A stretch of DNA of 64,000 nucleotides from Neorhizobium sp. JUb45 (GCF_004343585.1 NZ_SLYW01000013.1:34995-98994); one strand, 5' to 3'; shown: positions 52,552-62,004, counted from the first letter of the stretch. Program-made: numbers and translations. Notes: generated by a model not told the origin, from the letters alone.

Positions 52552-53222
52552 TATTCTTCCCTCAGGAGATAGCCGACACCTCGGATGTTGTGAACCGCCA
52601 CGCCGGCCGACGCATCAGCCAGTCGCTTGCGCAGCCGGGAAATATGCGCGTCAAGGGCGTTCGACTGGATCTCTTCCTCGTAATTGTAGACTGCGGCTTC
52701 AAGGGTTGAACGTAGAATGGTCTTATCCTTGCGCTTGGCAAGCGCCACCAGGACCAGGAGCTCGCGTCGGGGAAGATCGAATGGCGTGGCGCCGATCGTC
52801 ACGCTCAGGTGGAGCGGATCGATGACGATACGCCCGACCGCGATGCAAGGTTGGACAATATTGGCCGGCCGCCGAAGCACGGCACGCAGCCGCGCCAAAA
52901 GCTCTGCAATCAGGAACGGCTTTCCAAGATAGTCATCGGCTCCGCCGTCAAGTCCCTCGATACGCTCCATCGGCTCGTTGAGCGCTGTCAGCACGATGAT
53001 CGGGGTGGCGACCCCTGCGCGCCGGAGCTTGGGGATGAAGGTCAATCCTTCTCCATCCGGCAGCCGCCGGTCGAGGAGAATGACGTCATAGATATTCTGG
53101 CGTGTCAGCTCATGGGCGTCTGCGAGCCGCATCGTGTGGTCGATAACAATGCCCTGCTTGCTCAGCGCCGCCGTCAAGGCATCCGCCAGCTCCTTTTCAT
53201 CCTCGATCAGCAGAAGTCTCAT
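52551..53222 (-). CDS. OmpR-family response regulator
   Basis: A 223-residue two-domain regulator. The receiver (1-120) has the acidic pocket E-D-E at 7-9, the phospho-acceptor Asp51 (V-I-L-L-D-R-R-L-P-D-G), the switch Thr in L-T-A and the Lys in L-G-K-P-F. A winged-helix DNA-binding domain follows (S-N-A-L-D-A-H-I-S-R-L-R-K-R-L...G-V-G-Y-L-L). ATG 53222 is set by the receiver start; the open frame continues 49 codons upstream without a ribosome site. It is cotranscribed with the sensor kinase. Confidence 0.92.
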   Translation of the reverse strand: MRLLLIEDEKELADALTAALSKQGIVIDHTMRLADAHELTRQNIYDVILLDRRLPDGEGLTFIPKLRRAGVATPIIVLTALNEPMERIEGLDGGADDYLGKPFLIAELLARLRAVLRRPANIVQPCIAVGRIVIDPLHLSVTIGATPFDLPRRELLVLVALAKRKDKTILRSTLEAAVYNYEEEIQSNALDAHISRLRKRLADASAGVAVHNIRGVGYLLREE

Positions 53223-53553
53223 GAATCGCGCCCCTTTTCGCTCTCCTTCTCTACTCCCAAGGTTGCGGCAGCATTGCGATCTACAAGACCGCAGCAGTAT
53301 CAACGCAGCAGTAAGATAAAGAGCGGCCCAGCGAGCAGAAAAGCGAGAACAAGTACGGGGTGAAGGCAAGAGAGCAGGAGGCGGAGAATTTCATGACGAC
53401 GGCGCATTGGAATGTCACCCAATATAGGAACTGGATAACAATGAGCGTCCAGAATTGCGGTAGCATTACCGCGCTCGACCACGGTTGATGGTGCCCGTCC
53501 AAACAGCGATGCTGCTGACGGAAACGGTCGGGCCGTGCCCCAGGAGAGCTCGC
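53223..53553. other. Intergenic region upstream of the two-component system
   Basis: 331 bp with no supported gene. It holds the response-regulator promoter and the 3' end region of the LamG-like gene. I see no clear motif. Confidence 0.4.
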
Positions 53554-54252
53554 TCATCGCGCCGGTATGACAACAAGGTTCCTGAAATAGGCGATTGTGC
53601 CGGATTCCAGCCAGATGCCCACGCCACCGCGTTGGCTTGCACCGAGTTTGAGGTCGTTGACGATGAGGGCGGGTTGCGGCTTGCCGTCAAGATAAAGTCT
53701 TGCCTTGTTACCGGCGACCACGATCTTCATGTGCGTCCAGCGTGCGAGGTCGAGATCTGCGTACGTTTCATAGGCTTCGGGATATTCTCGGCGGAGCCTG
53801 TCGAACTTGAAGTCCGGGTAGGCAACGTACTGGACGCTGTGATTGCGCCTGACCTGATCATCCGCGGTGCTGTTGGTCGGCCGCAGATAGATGCTTTCGA
53901 ACCTGCCTTTATCGTCGATCCTGAACGTTAGGCCAATGAAGCCTCGGGCATAGGCCGGAGCGCCGGCAACGAGTTCGCTTGCGACGTCCACTTCGATCGT
54001 ACCGTCCGTGAAATCCACTGGCAGCCAAGCCATGAAATCACGGTCGGCAAGCGCCTCTTTGACGGGGTCCTGTATCTTGTCGGAAGGCATCGTCATCTTT
54101 AATGCCGCTTGCCCCTGATAACGGGTCTCTTCCAGCGAGACACCCGAGAGGCGGAAGTCGGTGGTTGCGGTACCTTGAGACGCACCGAATGAATGGCCTT
54201 CAGCTGCCAGCAATATCCCCAGCGTCAGGGGAAACGCCTTGATCACGCTCAT
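53554..54252 (-). CDS. Exported LamG/concanavalin-like domain protein
   Basis: A 232-residue protein with a signal peptide (about 1-23, ending S-F-G-A). The rest is a single jelly-roll domain of the LamG/DUF1080 kind: G-T-I-E-V-D-V-A-S-E-L, G-F-I-G-L-T-F-R-I-D-D-K-G-R-F-E-S-I-Y-L-R-P and W-T-H-M-K-I-V-V-A-G-N-K-A-R-L-Y-L-D-G-K. Such domains bind or cleave carbohydrate, and no catalytic pair is evident. It is next to an exported alpha/beta hydrolase gene, 100 bp away on the same strand, and the two products may meet in the periplasm. Confidence 0.75.
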   Translation of the reverse strand: MSVIKAFPLTLGILLAAEGHSFGASQGTATTDFRLSGVSLEETRYQGQAALKMTMPSDKIQDPVKEALADRDFMAWLPVDFTDGTIEVDVASELVAGAPAYARGFIGLTFRIDDKGRFESIYLRPTNSTADDQVRRNHSVQYVAYPDFKFDRLRREYPEAYETYADLDLARWTHMKIVVAGNKARLYLDGKPQPALIVNDLKLGASQRGGVGIWLESGTIAYFRNLVVIPAR

Positions 54253-54352
54253 TATTCTGTCTCCTTTGGCTTGAGGAATAAGCCGGCACCGAGATCGCCT
54301 GTGTGGTGATGTCTGTATGGTGCCGGCCGGATCGTTTGCATTGCGCCGCGAA

Positions 54353-55348
54353 CTATCGCTCTAGGAAGGAGCTGAGGTCCGTCGTGAACTTGACCGGATT
54401 CTTGAAGGCGAGAAAATGATCGCCATTTTCCTCTGCCGAATAGACGAATAGTTTCGATCCCTTGATCTGCGACTGCATCCACCTTTGGCTCGGCACGTTG
54501 TTGCTGTGATCGCCGGTGAAAATGGCGGTTGGAACGTCGATCTTGTGGCTGATGACGTCGCGCCAGTCATTGGTTGCATGATCGAACAGAACAAGGCTCG
54601 TGAACTTGGGATCATTCTTGACGAATTCGCGCGCGAACGCTTCCGAGTTCTGGAAATGCGCTGTTCCCTCTTCCATGGCCCGGCGCATGACGTTCATGTC
54701 GACGACCTGCTCGTTGGTCGGGGCGCCACCGAAGGCGGCGATCATCCGCTCGGCCGACGTGGTCATGCCGCCGGCGTTCAGCCGTTCTTCTTCCGTCCAG
54801 TCCGCATGCGTGTAGATCGAGATCGGCTCGTCGATGAATGCCGCCTTGCGGATCGACTTGGTGCCGAACAGGTCGATGTAGCTCCAGATGACCGAGGCCC
54901 CCATGGACCAGCCGCAAAAGTCCGCCTGTTCCACGCCCAGATGATCGACGAACTCCTTGAGGTCCATGCCATAGCGCGCAAGACGCGTGCCGTACGGAAC
55001 GTTCTGCGATAGGCCCTGATTGCGCGGATCGAGAACGAGGACCCGGTATTTCTTGGCAAGCAGGAACATCACATTGACATATTCAGCGCCGTTTGCGCCC
55101 CATCCGGGAACGAAGATGATCGGCTTGCCTTCGCCCGCCTCCCAATAGGTCAGCTTTACGCCGTCATTGGTCTTGAAGCTGTTAATCTGTAGCCCCTTGA
55201 AATCGGAAAGCTTTGCCGGAAGCCCTTCGACCGTGTTCGGAAACGTGAAATCGCGACCGAGAACATCGATTGCCGGTGCGGCAAACGCCTGGCTGGTCAT
55301 CGACATCATCACACCCACGAGAGTTGTGAGGACGATATTCTTTCTCAT
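54353..55348 (-). CDS. Exported alpha/beta hydrolase (haloperoxidase/esterase type)
   Basis: A 331-residue alpha/beta hydrolase with a signal peptide (residues 1-23, S-Q-A-F-A-A). The oxyanion strand is F-V-P-G-W-G-A-N, the nucleophile elbow G-W-S-M-G has Ser148, and the catalytic His lies in E-N-G-D-H-F-L-A-F near the C-terminus. D-P-R-N-Q-G-L-S-Q follows strand 4, as in haloperoxidase- and lactonase-like members. It probably acts on an ester or lactone in the periplasm. The upstream gene on the same strand is an F420-reductase-like protein. Confidence 0.85.
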   Translation of the reverse strand: MRKNIVLTTLVGVMMSMTSQAFAAPAIDVLGRDFTFPNTVEGLPAKLSDFKGLQINSFKTNDGVKLTYWEAGEGKPIIFVPGWGANGAEYVNVMFLLAKKYRVLVLDPRNQGLSQNVPYGTRLARYGMDLKEFVDHLGVEQADFCGWSMGASVIWSYIDLFGTKSIRKAAFIDEPISIYTHADWTEEERLNAGGMTTSAERMIAAFGGAPTNEQVVDMNVMRRAMEEGTAHFQNSEAFAREFVKNDPKFTSLVLFDHATNDWRDVISHKIDVPTAIFTGDHSNNVPSQRWMQSQIKGSKLFVYSAEENGDHFLAFKNPVKFTTDLSSFLER

Positions 55349-55398
55349 GCATCTTTCTCCGTCGTAAGGGGCGGCACCAGGCCACCCCCTTTTCTGGC

Positions 55399-56028
55399 TT
55401 ATACGCGGACCCAGGACGGGGCGACCGTCGGACCCATTCCGAGGAAGAAGCCGAAATGAATGTTCATCTCCCCGATCGGCTCGAGGAAACGGCTGTTGCT
55501 GAGCGGGCCGGCATTGACGGCCTCGAAGGACAGCTTTTCAGCCAGCGCCCGCACCTTGGCGGTTGCGGTCTCATCATCACCGGCGACAAAGACCTGCAGG
55601 GTCGTGTCGGCACGCGCTTCTGGACCGATCAGGCCCGCAAAAATCGTGTTGAAAGCCTTGACCACGGTTGCGGCGGGAAACGCCTTCTGGATTTCCTCGG
55701 CGGCCGAGGTCGTGTGGCCCAGAAGCAGTTCCTTGAAGTCGGCGGTGATCGGGTTGCTGATGTCGATCAGGATCTTGCCGGAAAGATCTCCGGCTGAATC
55801 CAGAGCCGCGGCGATGGCTTCATAAGGAAGGGCAAGCAATGCGACATCGGCATGCTTTACCGCGGCAGCGATCCCCCCACCTTCGATGCCATTTCCGATC
55901 TCGGCGGCAAGCGCTGCTGCTTTGGCCGGATCGCGATGACCGACGACAACCTCGGTACCTTCGCAAGCAGCAAATGCGCGTGCGAATCCAGAGCCCATAT
56001 TGCCTGTTCCGATAACGGCGATTTTCAT
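55399..56028 (-). CDS. NADPH-dependent F420-reductase-like (NPBD) oxidoreductase
   Basis: A 209-residue protein with an N-terminal NADP-binding fold (I-G-T-G-N-M-G-S-G, then G-H-R-D-P after strand 2). Later D-I-S-N-P-I and V-V-K-A-F-N-T-I-F-A are characteristic of the F420-dependent NADP reductase family (COG2085). Rhizobia are not known for F420, so in this host it is more likely a simple NADPH reductase of unknown substrate. It is divergent from a LysR gene 98 bp away, with a long inverted repeat in between. Confidence 0.85.
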   Translation of the reverse strand: MKIAVIGTGNMGSGFARAFAACEGTEVVVGHRDPAKAAALAAEIGNGIEGGGIAAAVKHADVALLALPYEAIAAALDSAGDLSGKILIDISNPITADFKELLLGHTTSAAEEIQKAFPAATVVKAFNTIFAGLIGPEARADTTLQVFVAGDDETATAKVRALAEKLSFEAVNAGPLSNSRFLEPIGEMNIHFGFFLGMGPTVAPSWVRV

Positions 56029-56045
56029 TGTCTTGTCCTTTTTTG

Positions 56046-56112
56046 TTCAGGTGAGGTGATATTGACGTTGAAATGAAACAAGATAAATCGCGATAATATC
56101 GCATCACCTGAA
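56046..56112. promoter_or_regulatory. Inverted repeat in the divergent LysR / reductase promoter
   Basis: TTCAGGTGA (56046-56054) and TCACCTGAA (56104-56112) are perfect 9-bp inverted arms, 58 bp centre to centre, in the 98-bp gap. An ATCGCGAT palindrome lies between them. The placement fits regulatory and activation sites for the LysR protein. Confidence 0.55.
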
Positions 56113-56126
56113 ACGGAGAGTTTCAA

Positions 56127-57008
56127 ATGGATCGTCTGACAGCTATGGAGGTCTTTGTACGCGCTGTTGAAAGCGGCTCGTTCAGTGCTGCCGGTGAGAC
56201 CCTTCAGATGTCGTCGCAATTGGTGGGAAAGCATGTCCAGAAACTCGAGCATCATCTCGGCGTTCAATTGCTTCACCGCTCGACCCGTCGCCAGAGCCTG
56301 ACAGATTTCGGCCGCAGCTTTTACGAGAGAGCGAAGATCATTCTGTCGGAAGTGGAAACCGCTGAAAGCATGGCGGCGGAGACACGCGCCGTGCCGAGCG
56401 GTCGCCTGCGCATCAATGCCCCTGTCAGCTTCGGGATGCGGAGCTTGTCTCCCTGCCTCCCGGATTATATGAAAATCTACACGGACGTATCGGTCGAGTT
56501 AACACTCGGCAACCGAGCCGTGGATCTGATCGATGAAGGATATGACGCCGTATTCCGGGTCGGTGAGCTGTCCGATACCGGCTTGATTGCACGCCGGCTT
56601 GCGCCCTACCGGCTGATCCTGTGCGCATCGCCGGCTTATCTTGAAGCCCATGATAAACTTGCCAATCCGTGGGACCTGCAAAAACACGAGTGCCTTGGAT
56701 TTTCCCACACGGCACTGCGAACCCACTGGACCTTCGACGGCCCCGACGGACGGGTCGTTGTCCCAGTTTCAGGCCGGTTGATGGTCGATCACGGCGAACC
56801 ACTGCTTCATGCGGCACTGCAGGGCCTGGGCATCATGCTGCAGCCGATGGAATTGGTTCGTGATCACATAGACGATGGGCGCCTTCTGGCGCTGCTGCCA
56901 GATTACCCCGCTCCGACGCGCCCGCTCCATATCCTATACGCACCTGATCGCCGCCTGACCCCGAAGCTTCGCAGTTTCCTGGACTTCGCCGTTGCACGCT
57001 TTGCATAA
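56127..57008 (+). CDS. LysR-family transcriptional regulator
   Basis: A 293-residue LysR regulator: helix-turn-helix at about 18-40 (A-G-E-T-L-Q-M-S-S-Q-L-V-G-K-H-V) and a CrgA-like effector domain (R-S-T-R-R-Q-S-L-T-D-F-G). A ribosome site CGGAGAG precedes ATG 56127. It is divergent from the NADPH reductase gene, which is followed by the exported hydrolase and LamG genes; these are its probable targets. Confidence 0.88.
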   Translation: MDRLTAMEVFVRAVESGSFSAAGETLQMSSQLVGKHVQKLEHHLGVQLLHRSTRRQSLTDFGRSFYERAKIILSEVETAESMAAETRAVPSGRLRINAPVSFGMRSLSPCLPDYMKIYTDVSVELTLGNRAVDLIDEGYDAVFRVGELSDTGLIARRLAPYRLILCASPAYLEAHDKLANPWDLQKHECLGFSHTALRTHWTFDGPDGRVVVPVSGRLMVDHGEPLLHAALQGLGIMLQPMELVRDHIDDGRLLALLPDYPAPTRPLHILYAPDRRLTPKLRSFLDFAVARFA

Positions 57009-57031
57009 TGGCACTCAGCCGCGTCACGCAA

Positions 57032-57060
57032 ACGGCCGGCAGCTTAGAGCTGCCGGCCGT
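57032..57060. terminator. Bidirectional terminator between LysR and gcd
   Basis: A perfect 13-bp stem, ACGGCCGGCAGCT (57032-57044) with its complement at 57048-57060, closes a three-base loop in the convergent gap. It is one of the strongest hairpins in the window. Confidence 0.75.
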
Positions 57061-57097
57061 CTTGATTGCGTCCTTCAGTCGTTACGTGAAGGTCGTT

Positions 57098-59497
57098 TCA
57101 TCTGCCTGTCTTGGGGAGGGCGAAGGCGATGATGTAATCGCCAAAGTCTGGTGCTGCACGCGCACCGTTGGCGGTAACAACAATGTACTGCCGGCCGTCT
57201 TCAGGTGACATGAAGACAAGGGGAGTCGATCCGGCGCCAACGGGGAGCGGGCTTTTCCAGACGACCTCGCCGGTCGCAACATCGACAGCACGCAGGTAAT
57301 AATCCGAGGTCGCGGAAAAGAATACAAGACCTGACGCTGTAGGCGTTGCCCCGCCCAGGGTCGGCATGCCTAGCTCAATCGGCAGATGTGTCTTCATTCC
57401 GAGCGGGCCGAACTGTTCAGGCGTACCCATCGAGCGATGCCACAGGACCTTTTGGGTCTTCATGTCGACCGCCGCCATAGTGCCGAACGGCGGCGTAGTG
57501 CAGGGAACGCCGAGGAATGATTGGACCATTCCGCGCTCGGCACCGTAGGGGGTTTCTTTCATCGGAACCACACCGCCTGTGCTGTGAGACGCTTTGCCAG
57601 AGGCCTTTGTGCGAGCGATTTCCTCTTCGCGGCTAAGGAGACGACCCTTCATCGCGACGCGCATGTCATTGACGATCATGATGTCGCGGCTCTTGTCGAT
57701 CGCCTGGCCACCCCAGTTGGTCGTGCCGTACCAAGATGGGTTCTGAAGATACCACTGCATCTGTGGCGGCGTATAGTCGCCAACATAGTATAGCCCCTTG
57801 AACTGGATACGGCAGTTCAACTGGTCGATCGGCGTGATGCCCCACATCGTCTGTTCGGTTAGGACGTCGTCGCGGAAGGAGGGCATACCGACCGAATAGG
57901 GTTGCGTAGGAGACAATCGCTCGCCAGGTACACCGTTTGTCGGAACTGGGCGTTCCTCGACTGCCGTAAGCGGCTTTCCGTTGCGACGATCGAGTACGTA
58001 GATCTCGCCGTTCTTGCCTGCCTGAATAAGCGCCGGGGTCCGTCCGCCCTTCCCATCGGGCATTTCGTAAAGCACCGGTTTGGATGGGAGGTCGAGGTCC
58101 CAGACGTCGTGGTGAACAAGCTGGAATGTCCAGCGTTCTTCGCCCGTCGTCGCATCGACGGCGACGACGGAAGAGCCGACACGATCGGTCTCCGGCGAGC
58201 GCTGCCCGCCGAACAGGTCTGGAGTACCATTCCCGGTTGGAAGATACACCATGTTCAGCTTCGGATCATAGCTCGGCGTGGCCCACATGTTCGGGGTGCT
58301 GCGCGTATAGCTCTGGCCCTCAGGTGGGGGATTGGGCTGGCCAGGACGGCCGACATCCCACGCCCAGACGAACGCTCCAGTCGTTGCATTGAAGGCGCGC
58401 ACCACGCCGGAGGGCTCATCGGCAGACTGGTTGTCCATCACCCAGCCGCCGATTATCAGGTTTTCGCCAGCGAGAAGCGGACCGGATGTTGGATTATAGA
58501 AGCCCGGGATGACGGCGCCCATGCCGGTGGCGAGGAATACGGTGCCCTTGTCCCCGAAGGATTCGACCGGCTTGCCGGTGGCAGCATCAAGGGCGATCAG
58601 GCGCATGTCACCCGTCGTTACATAAAGACGCTTCTTGCCCGGAGCATCCTCGGCAAGGCCTGGAACGTCGTAATAGGCGAGAGAACGGCAGCGCATCCAG
58701 TGTGCGGTAGCATCCGGCTTCACACCCGGATCGAAATGCCAGAGCTGTTCACCGGTATCGCCGCGCACGGCGAACACCTGGTTGGTCGGTGTGCACGGGT
58801 AGAGAATATTGCCGATCTGCAGTGGCGTGTTCTGGTTCTCGCTTCCGTTTCCTGTGATGTCACCGGTATGAAACGTCCAGGCGACTTCAAGGTCCTTCAC
58901 GTTGTTCCGATTGATCTGGCTGTAAGGCGCAAACTGCTCGCCGGACGGCGTGCGACCGAAACCCACCCACTGATCGGGTTCGCTTTCAGGCTTGTAGTCC
59001 GCTGCAAGAGCAGGCGTCGACGATGGCTTGACCAGCCAGATCGGGCTGAAAGCACTGATGAAGGCAGCAATGACGCCGACAGCCAGCACAGCCGAAATTC
59101 CATAAGATATCGGCCGGATGCGATTGATCCCAGAAGCACCGCGCAGACTGGGGAGGCAAAGACCGATCAGGAGTCCAATGACCGCAAACATGCCGAGCCG
59201 TGCCGCAAGTGGCCAGAATTGCAGGCCGCTTTCCCAAAGCGCCCAGACCAATGTCGCGACGAAGAAAGCTGCGTATAGGTAGCCCGCGCGGACATCCGCA
59301 CGCGCCAGGAGATATGCGGTCGCGATCAGCACAATGCCGGCCACGAGATAATATAACGACCCACCCAAAACCATGAGTTGATAGCCGCCGTAAAGGAAAT
59401 ACGCTCCTAGCGCGAGCAGGACGAGACCGATGAGAAGAGCGAATAACCTCGCCCCTAGAGACACTTGCGTGCTGGTGATGCTTGATGCGGGCGACAA
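57098..59497 (-). CDS. gcd: Membrane-bound PQQ-dependent glucose/quinate/shikimate-type dehydrogenase
   Basis: A 799-residue quinoprotein. Five membrane spans occupy about residues 10-125, and the periplasmic part is an eight-bladed PQQ propeller with the landmarks W-V-G-F-G-R-T-P-S-G-E-Q-F-A, F-G-G-Q-R-S-P-E-T-D-R, and near the end P-T-L-G-G-A-T-P-T-A-S-G-L-V-F. The length and spans match the E. coli glucose dehydrogenase Gcd (796 residues), which oxidises aldoses to lactones and reduces ubiquinone. The start is TTG 59497 with AAAGGAGGG six bases upstream; no PQQ-synthesis gene is in the window. Quinate or shikimate use cannot be excluded. Confidence 0.88.
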   Translation of the reverse strand: MSPASSITSTQVSLGARLFALLIGLVLLALGAYFLYGGYQLMVLGGSLYYLVAGIVLIATAYLLARADVRAGYLYAAFFVATLVWALWESGLQFWPLAARLGMFAVIGLLIGLCLPSLRGASGINRIRPISYGISAVLAVGVIAAFISAFSPIWLVKPSSTPALAADYKPESEPDQWVGFGRTPSGEQFAPYSQINRNNVKDLEVAWTFHTGDITGNGSENQNTPLQIGNILYPCTPTNQVFAVRGDTGEQLWHFDPGVKPDATAHWMRCRSLAYYDVPGLAEDAPGKKRLYVTTGDMRLIALDAATGKPVESFGDKGTVFLATGMGAVIPGFYNPTSGPLLAGENLIIGGWVMDNQSADEPSGVVRAFNATTGAFVWAWDVGRPGQPNPPPEGQSYTRSTPNMWATPSYDPKLNMVYLPTGNGTPDLFGGQRSPETDRVGSSVVAVDATTGEERWTFQLVHHDVWDLDLPSKPVLYEMPDGKGGRTPALIQAGKNGEIYVLDRRNGKPLTAVEERPVPTNGVPGERLSPTQPYSVGMPSFRDDVLTEQTMWGITPIDQLNCRIQFKGLYYVGDYTPPQMQWYLQNPSWYGTTNWGGQAIDKSRDIMIVNDMRVAMKGRLLSREEEIARTKASGKASHSTGGVVPMKETPYGAERGMVQSFLGVPCTTPPFGTMAAVDMKTQKVLWHRSMGTPEQFGPLGMKTHLPIELGMPTLGGATPTASGLVFFSATSDYYLRAVDVATGEVVWKSPLPVGAGSTPLVFMSPEDGRQYIVVTANGARAAPDFGDYIIAFALPKTGR

Positions 59498-59501
59498 GTT
59501 A

Positions 59502-59510
59502 CCCTCCTTT
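59502..59510 (-). promoter_or_regulatory. Strong Shine-Dalgarno fixing the TTG start of gcd
   Basis: AAAGGAGGG on the minus strand is ideally spaced from TTG 59497. Without it the first usable ATG would lie inside or beyond the first membrane span. Confidence 0.8.
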
Positions 59511-59853
59511 GAGCAGCTACGAAAAACAAGCACGAGGGAGCATCCGATCAAGCGGGGGGCGCCAGTCGATGCTTTCGTGCATTGCCATAGGTGTGGGCGT
59601 GAAAGGTTAGGCAGGCTGCCCATTCGCGCAGACGCGTGCCGTGCACGTACGTGCACAGTGCCCGCGGCCGAGGTTGAGCTAAAGCCAAAATGTCGCAGGA
59701 TAAATCGGCCCTGTGGCTACGCAGTGTTTCCTATAAATCTACAATTGACGTAGTTTTGTTAAAATTACCAAGCTTAGGTGCCTGTTCTTTCGATGTTTTT
59801 TCCTATTATTGCCTGCATTCATGAATGACCCGATGTAAGGTCACCACCAAAGG

Positions 59854-59871
59854 CATACTGCCGGCAGTATG
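59854..59871. promoter_or_regulatory. FrmR-type operator 1 (perfect palindrome)
   Basis: CATACTGCCGGCAGTATG is a perfect 18-bp palindrome of the form ATACT-N6-AGTAT, located 46 bp before the frmR start. Confidence 0.75.
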
Positions 59872-59877
59872 TTGACA
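59872..59877 (+). promoter_or_regulatory. Candidate -35 of the frmR operon
   Basis: TTGACA lies between the two palindromes. With a 17-bp spacer the -10 would be the weak GATTTT at 59895-59900, so operator 2 fills the spacer. Confidence 0.45.
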
Positions 59878-59894
59878 TACTCACCCCAGTATGT
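59875..59894. promoter_or_regulatory. FrmR-type operator 2
   Basis: ACATACT and AGTATGT flank CACCCC, giving the same ATACT-N6-AGTAT pattern with a C-rich centre, as in the CsoR/RcnR/FrmR operators. It lies where the promoter spacer would be. Confidence 0.75.
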
Positions 59895-59916
59895 GATTTT
59901 TGTTTAAGGAGAGCGC

Positions 59917-60198
59917 ATGCCGTACTCATTGGAAGACAAAAAGAAGGCGACGATGCGCCTTCGGCGGATCAAAGGCCAAGTCGAAGCACTGGAACGCGCC
60001 GTCGATGCAGGGACGGAGTGCCGGCTTCTCCTCCAGCAGATCGCCGCGATGCGGGGTGCTGCCGGCGGACTGATGGCTGAGGTCCTGGAGATCCACCTGC
60101 GCGAGACGATGGGCTCTCCCGAACAAGCGCACCGAACATCGGTCTCCGACGACCAGATGGACGACATAGTGAAAATCCTGCGAGCCTACCTCAAATAG
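59917..60198 (+). CDS. frmR: Formaldehyde-responsive repressor FrmR (CsoR/RcnR family)
   Basis: A 93-residue all-helical repressor. It has R-L-R-R-I-K-G-Q-V-E-A-L-E-R-A, the reactive Cys at about residue 35 (G-T-E-C-R-L-L-L-Q-Q-I) and A-E-V-L-E-I-H-L near residue 60. In E. coli FrmR this Cys and the N-terminal Pro2 (also present here: M-P-Y) are cross-linked by formaldehyde, which releases DNA. It is first in the operon with the GSH-dependent formaldehyde enzymes and has two matching palindromes upstream. An AAGGAG site precedes the ATG. Confidence 0.92.
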   Translation: MPYSLEDKKKATMRLRRIKGQVEALERAVDAGTECRLLLQQIAAMRGAAGGLMAEVLEIHLRETMGSPEQAHRTSVSDDQMDDIVKILRAYLK

Positions 60199-60223
60199 GC
60201 AGCAGCCAACGAGGATATGCGAA

Positions 60224-61336
<1,113 letters not shown>

Positions 61337-61363
61337 TCTCCCGGACAGAGCGCAAAACAAGGA

Positions 61364-61399
61364 CGCCCGCAGCTGTAGTTGCGAAAGCGGCTGCGGGCG
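61364..61399 (+). other. Intercistronic hairpin frmA-gfa
   Basis: CGCCCGCAGC (61364-61373) pairs perfectly with GCTGCGGGCG (61390-61399) over a 16-base loop, 27 bp after the frmA stop. Within an operon it would act as an attenuator or mRNA-stabilising element. Confidence 0.6.
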
Positions 61400-61428
61400 C
61401 CTGAACTCGTCTCAAGAAAGGAAGATCC

Positions 61429-61998
61429 ATGACAAGACTTCTTCATCCATCCATACAGAGCGGCCTGCCGCAGGGCAGCGATGCCTTTGCCGGCGGCGTT
61501 CTGACCTGCAAATGCCGTGATCGTCCAGTCAAGGTGCAGGTTTCCGGTGGTATCGCCCACAACCACGCCTGCGGCTGCACAAAGTGCTGGAAGCCGGAAG
61601 ACGCGGCCTTCTCGGTCGTGGCCGTTGCTCCGAGCGAAAACGTGACAGTCCTCGAAAACGGCGACAAGCTGGCCGTGGTCGACGCCTCGGCACTGATCCA
61701 GCGACATGCCTGCACCGAATGCGGCACCCACATGCATGGTCCGGTAGAACGCGATCACGCCTTCAAGGGCCTGTCCTTCATCCATCCGGAACTGTTCGAG
61801 ACCAATGGCTGGCCGGCTCCCGGCTTTGCCGCTTTCGTCTCGTCGGTCATCGAAGGCGGCGTCGATCCTTCCGAAATGCATGGCATCCGCGCCAAGCTTA
61901 AGGACGTCGGACTTGAGCCCTACGATTGCCTGTCGCCAGCGCTAATGGACTTCCTGGCCACCTGGACCGCAAAGAAGGCCGGCGTTCTCGCCGCCTGA
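61429..61998 (+). CDS. gfa: S-(hydroxymethyl)glutathione synthase (Gfa)
   Basis: A 189-residue Gfa protein. It has the Gfa/CENP-V zinc sites: C-K-C-R near residue 25, C-G-C-T-K-C at about 50-55 and H-A-C-T-E-C-G-T-H near 95. It speeds the joining of formaldehyde and glutathione, a step first described in Paracoccus denitrificans; E. coli lacks a dedicated gfa in its frm operon. It is encoded between frmA and fghA with hairpins on both sides. Confidence 0.93.
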   Translation: MTRLLHPSIQSGLPQGSDAFAGGVLTCKCRDRPVKVQVSGGIAHNHACGCTKCWKPEDAAFSVVAVAPSENVTVLENGDKLAVVDASALIQRHACTECGTHMHGPVERDHAFKGLSFIHPELFETNGWPAPGFAAFVSSVIEGGVDPSEMHGIRAKLKDVGLEPYDCLSPALMDFLATWTAKKAGVLAA

Positions 61999-62004
61999 TC
62001 GATA

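Larger units (their letters stand above)
59498..59916. promoter_or_regulatory. Divergent intergenic region gcd / frmR
   Basis: 419 bp between divergent genes. The frmR side has two FrmR-type palindromes (59854-59871 and 59875-59894) with a TTGACA between them. The gcd side has an AT-rich segment at about 59735-59770 but no certain promoter. Confidence 0.55.

Noticed and set aside
57902..59278. Plus-strand frame of 458 codons
   Set aside because: Antisense to the PQQ dehydrogenase and without domain similarity.
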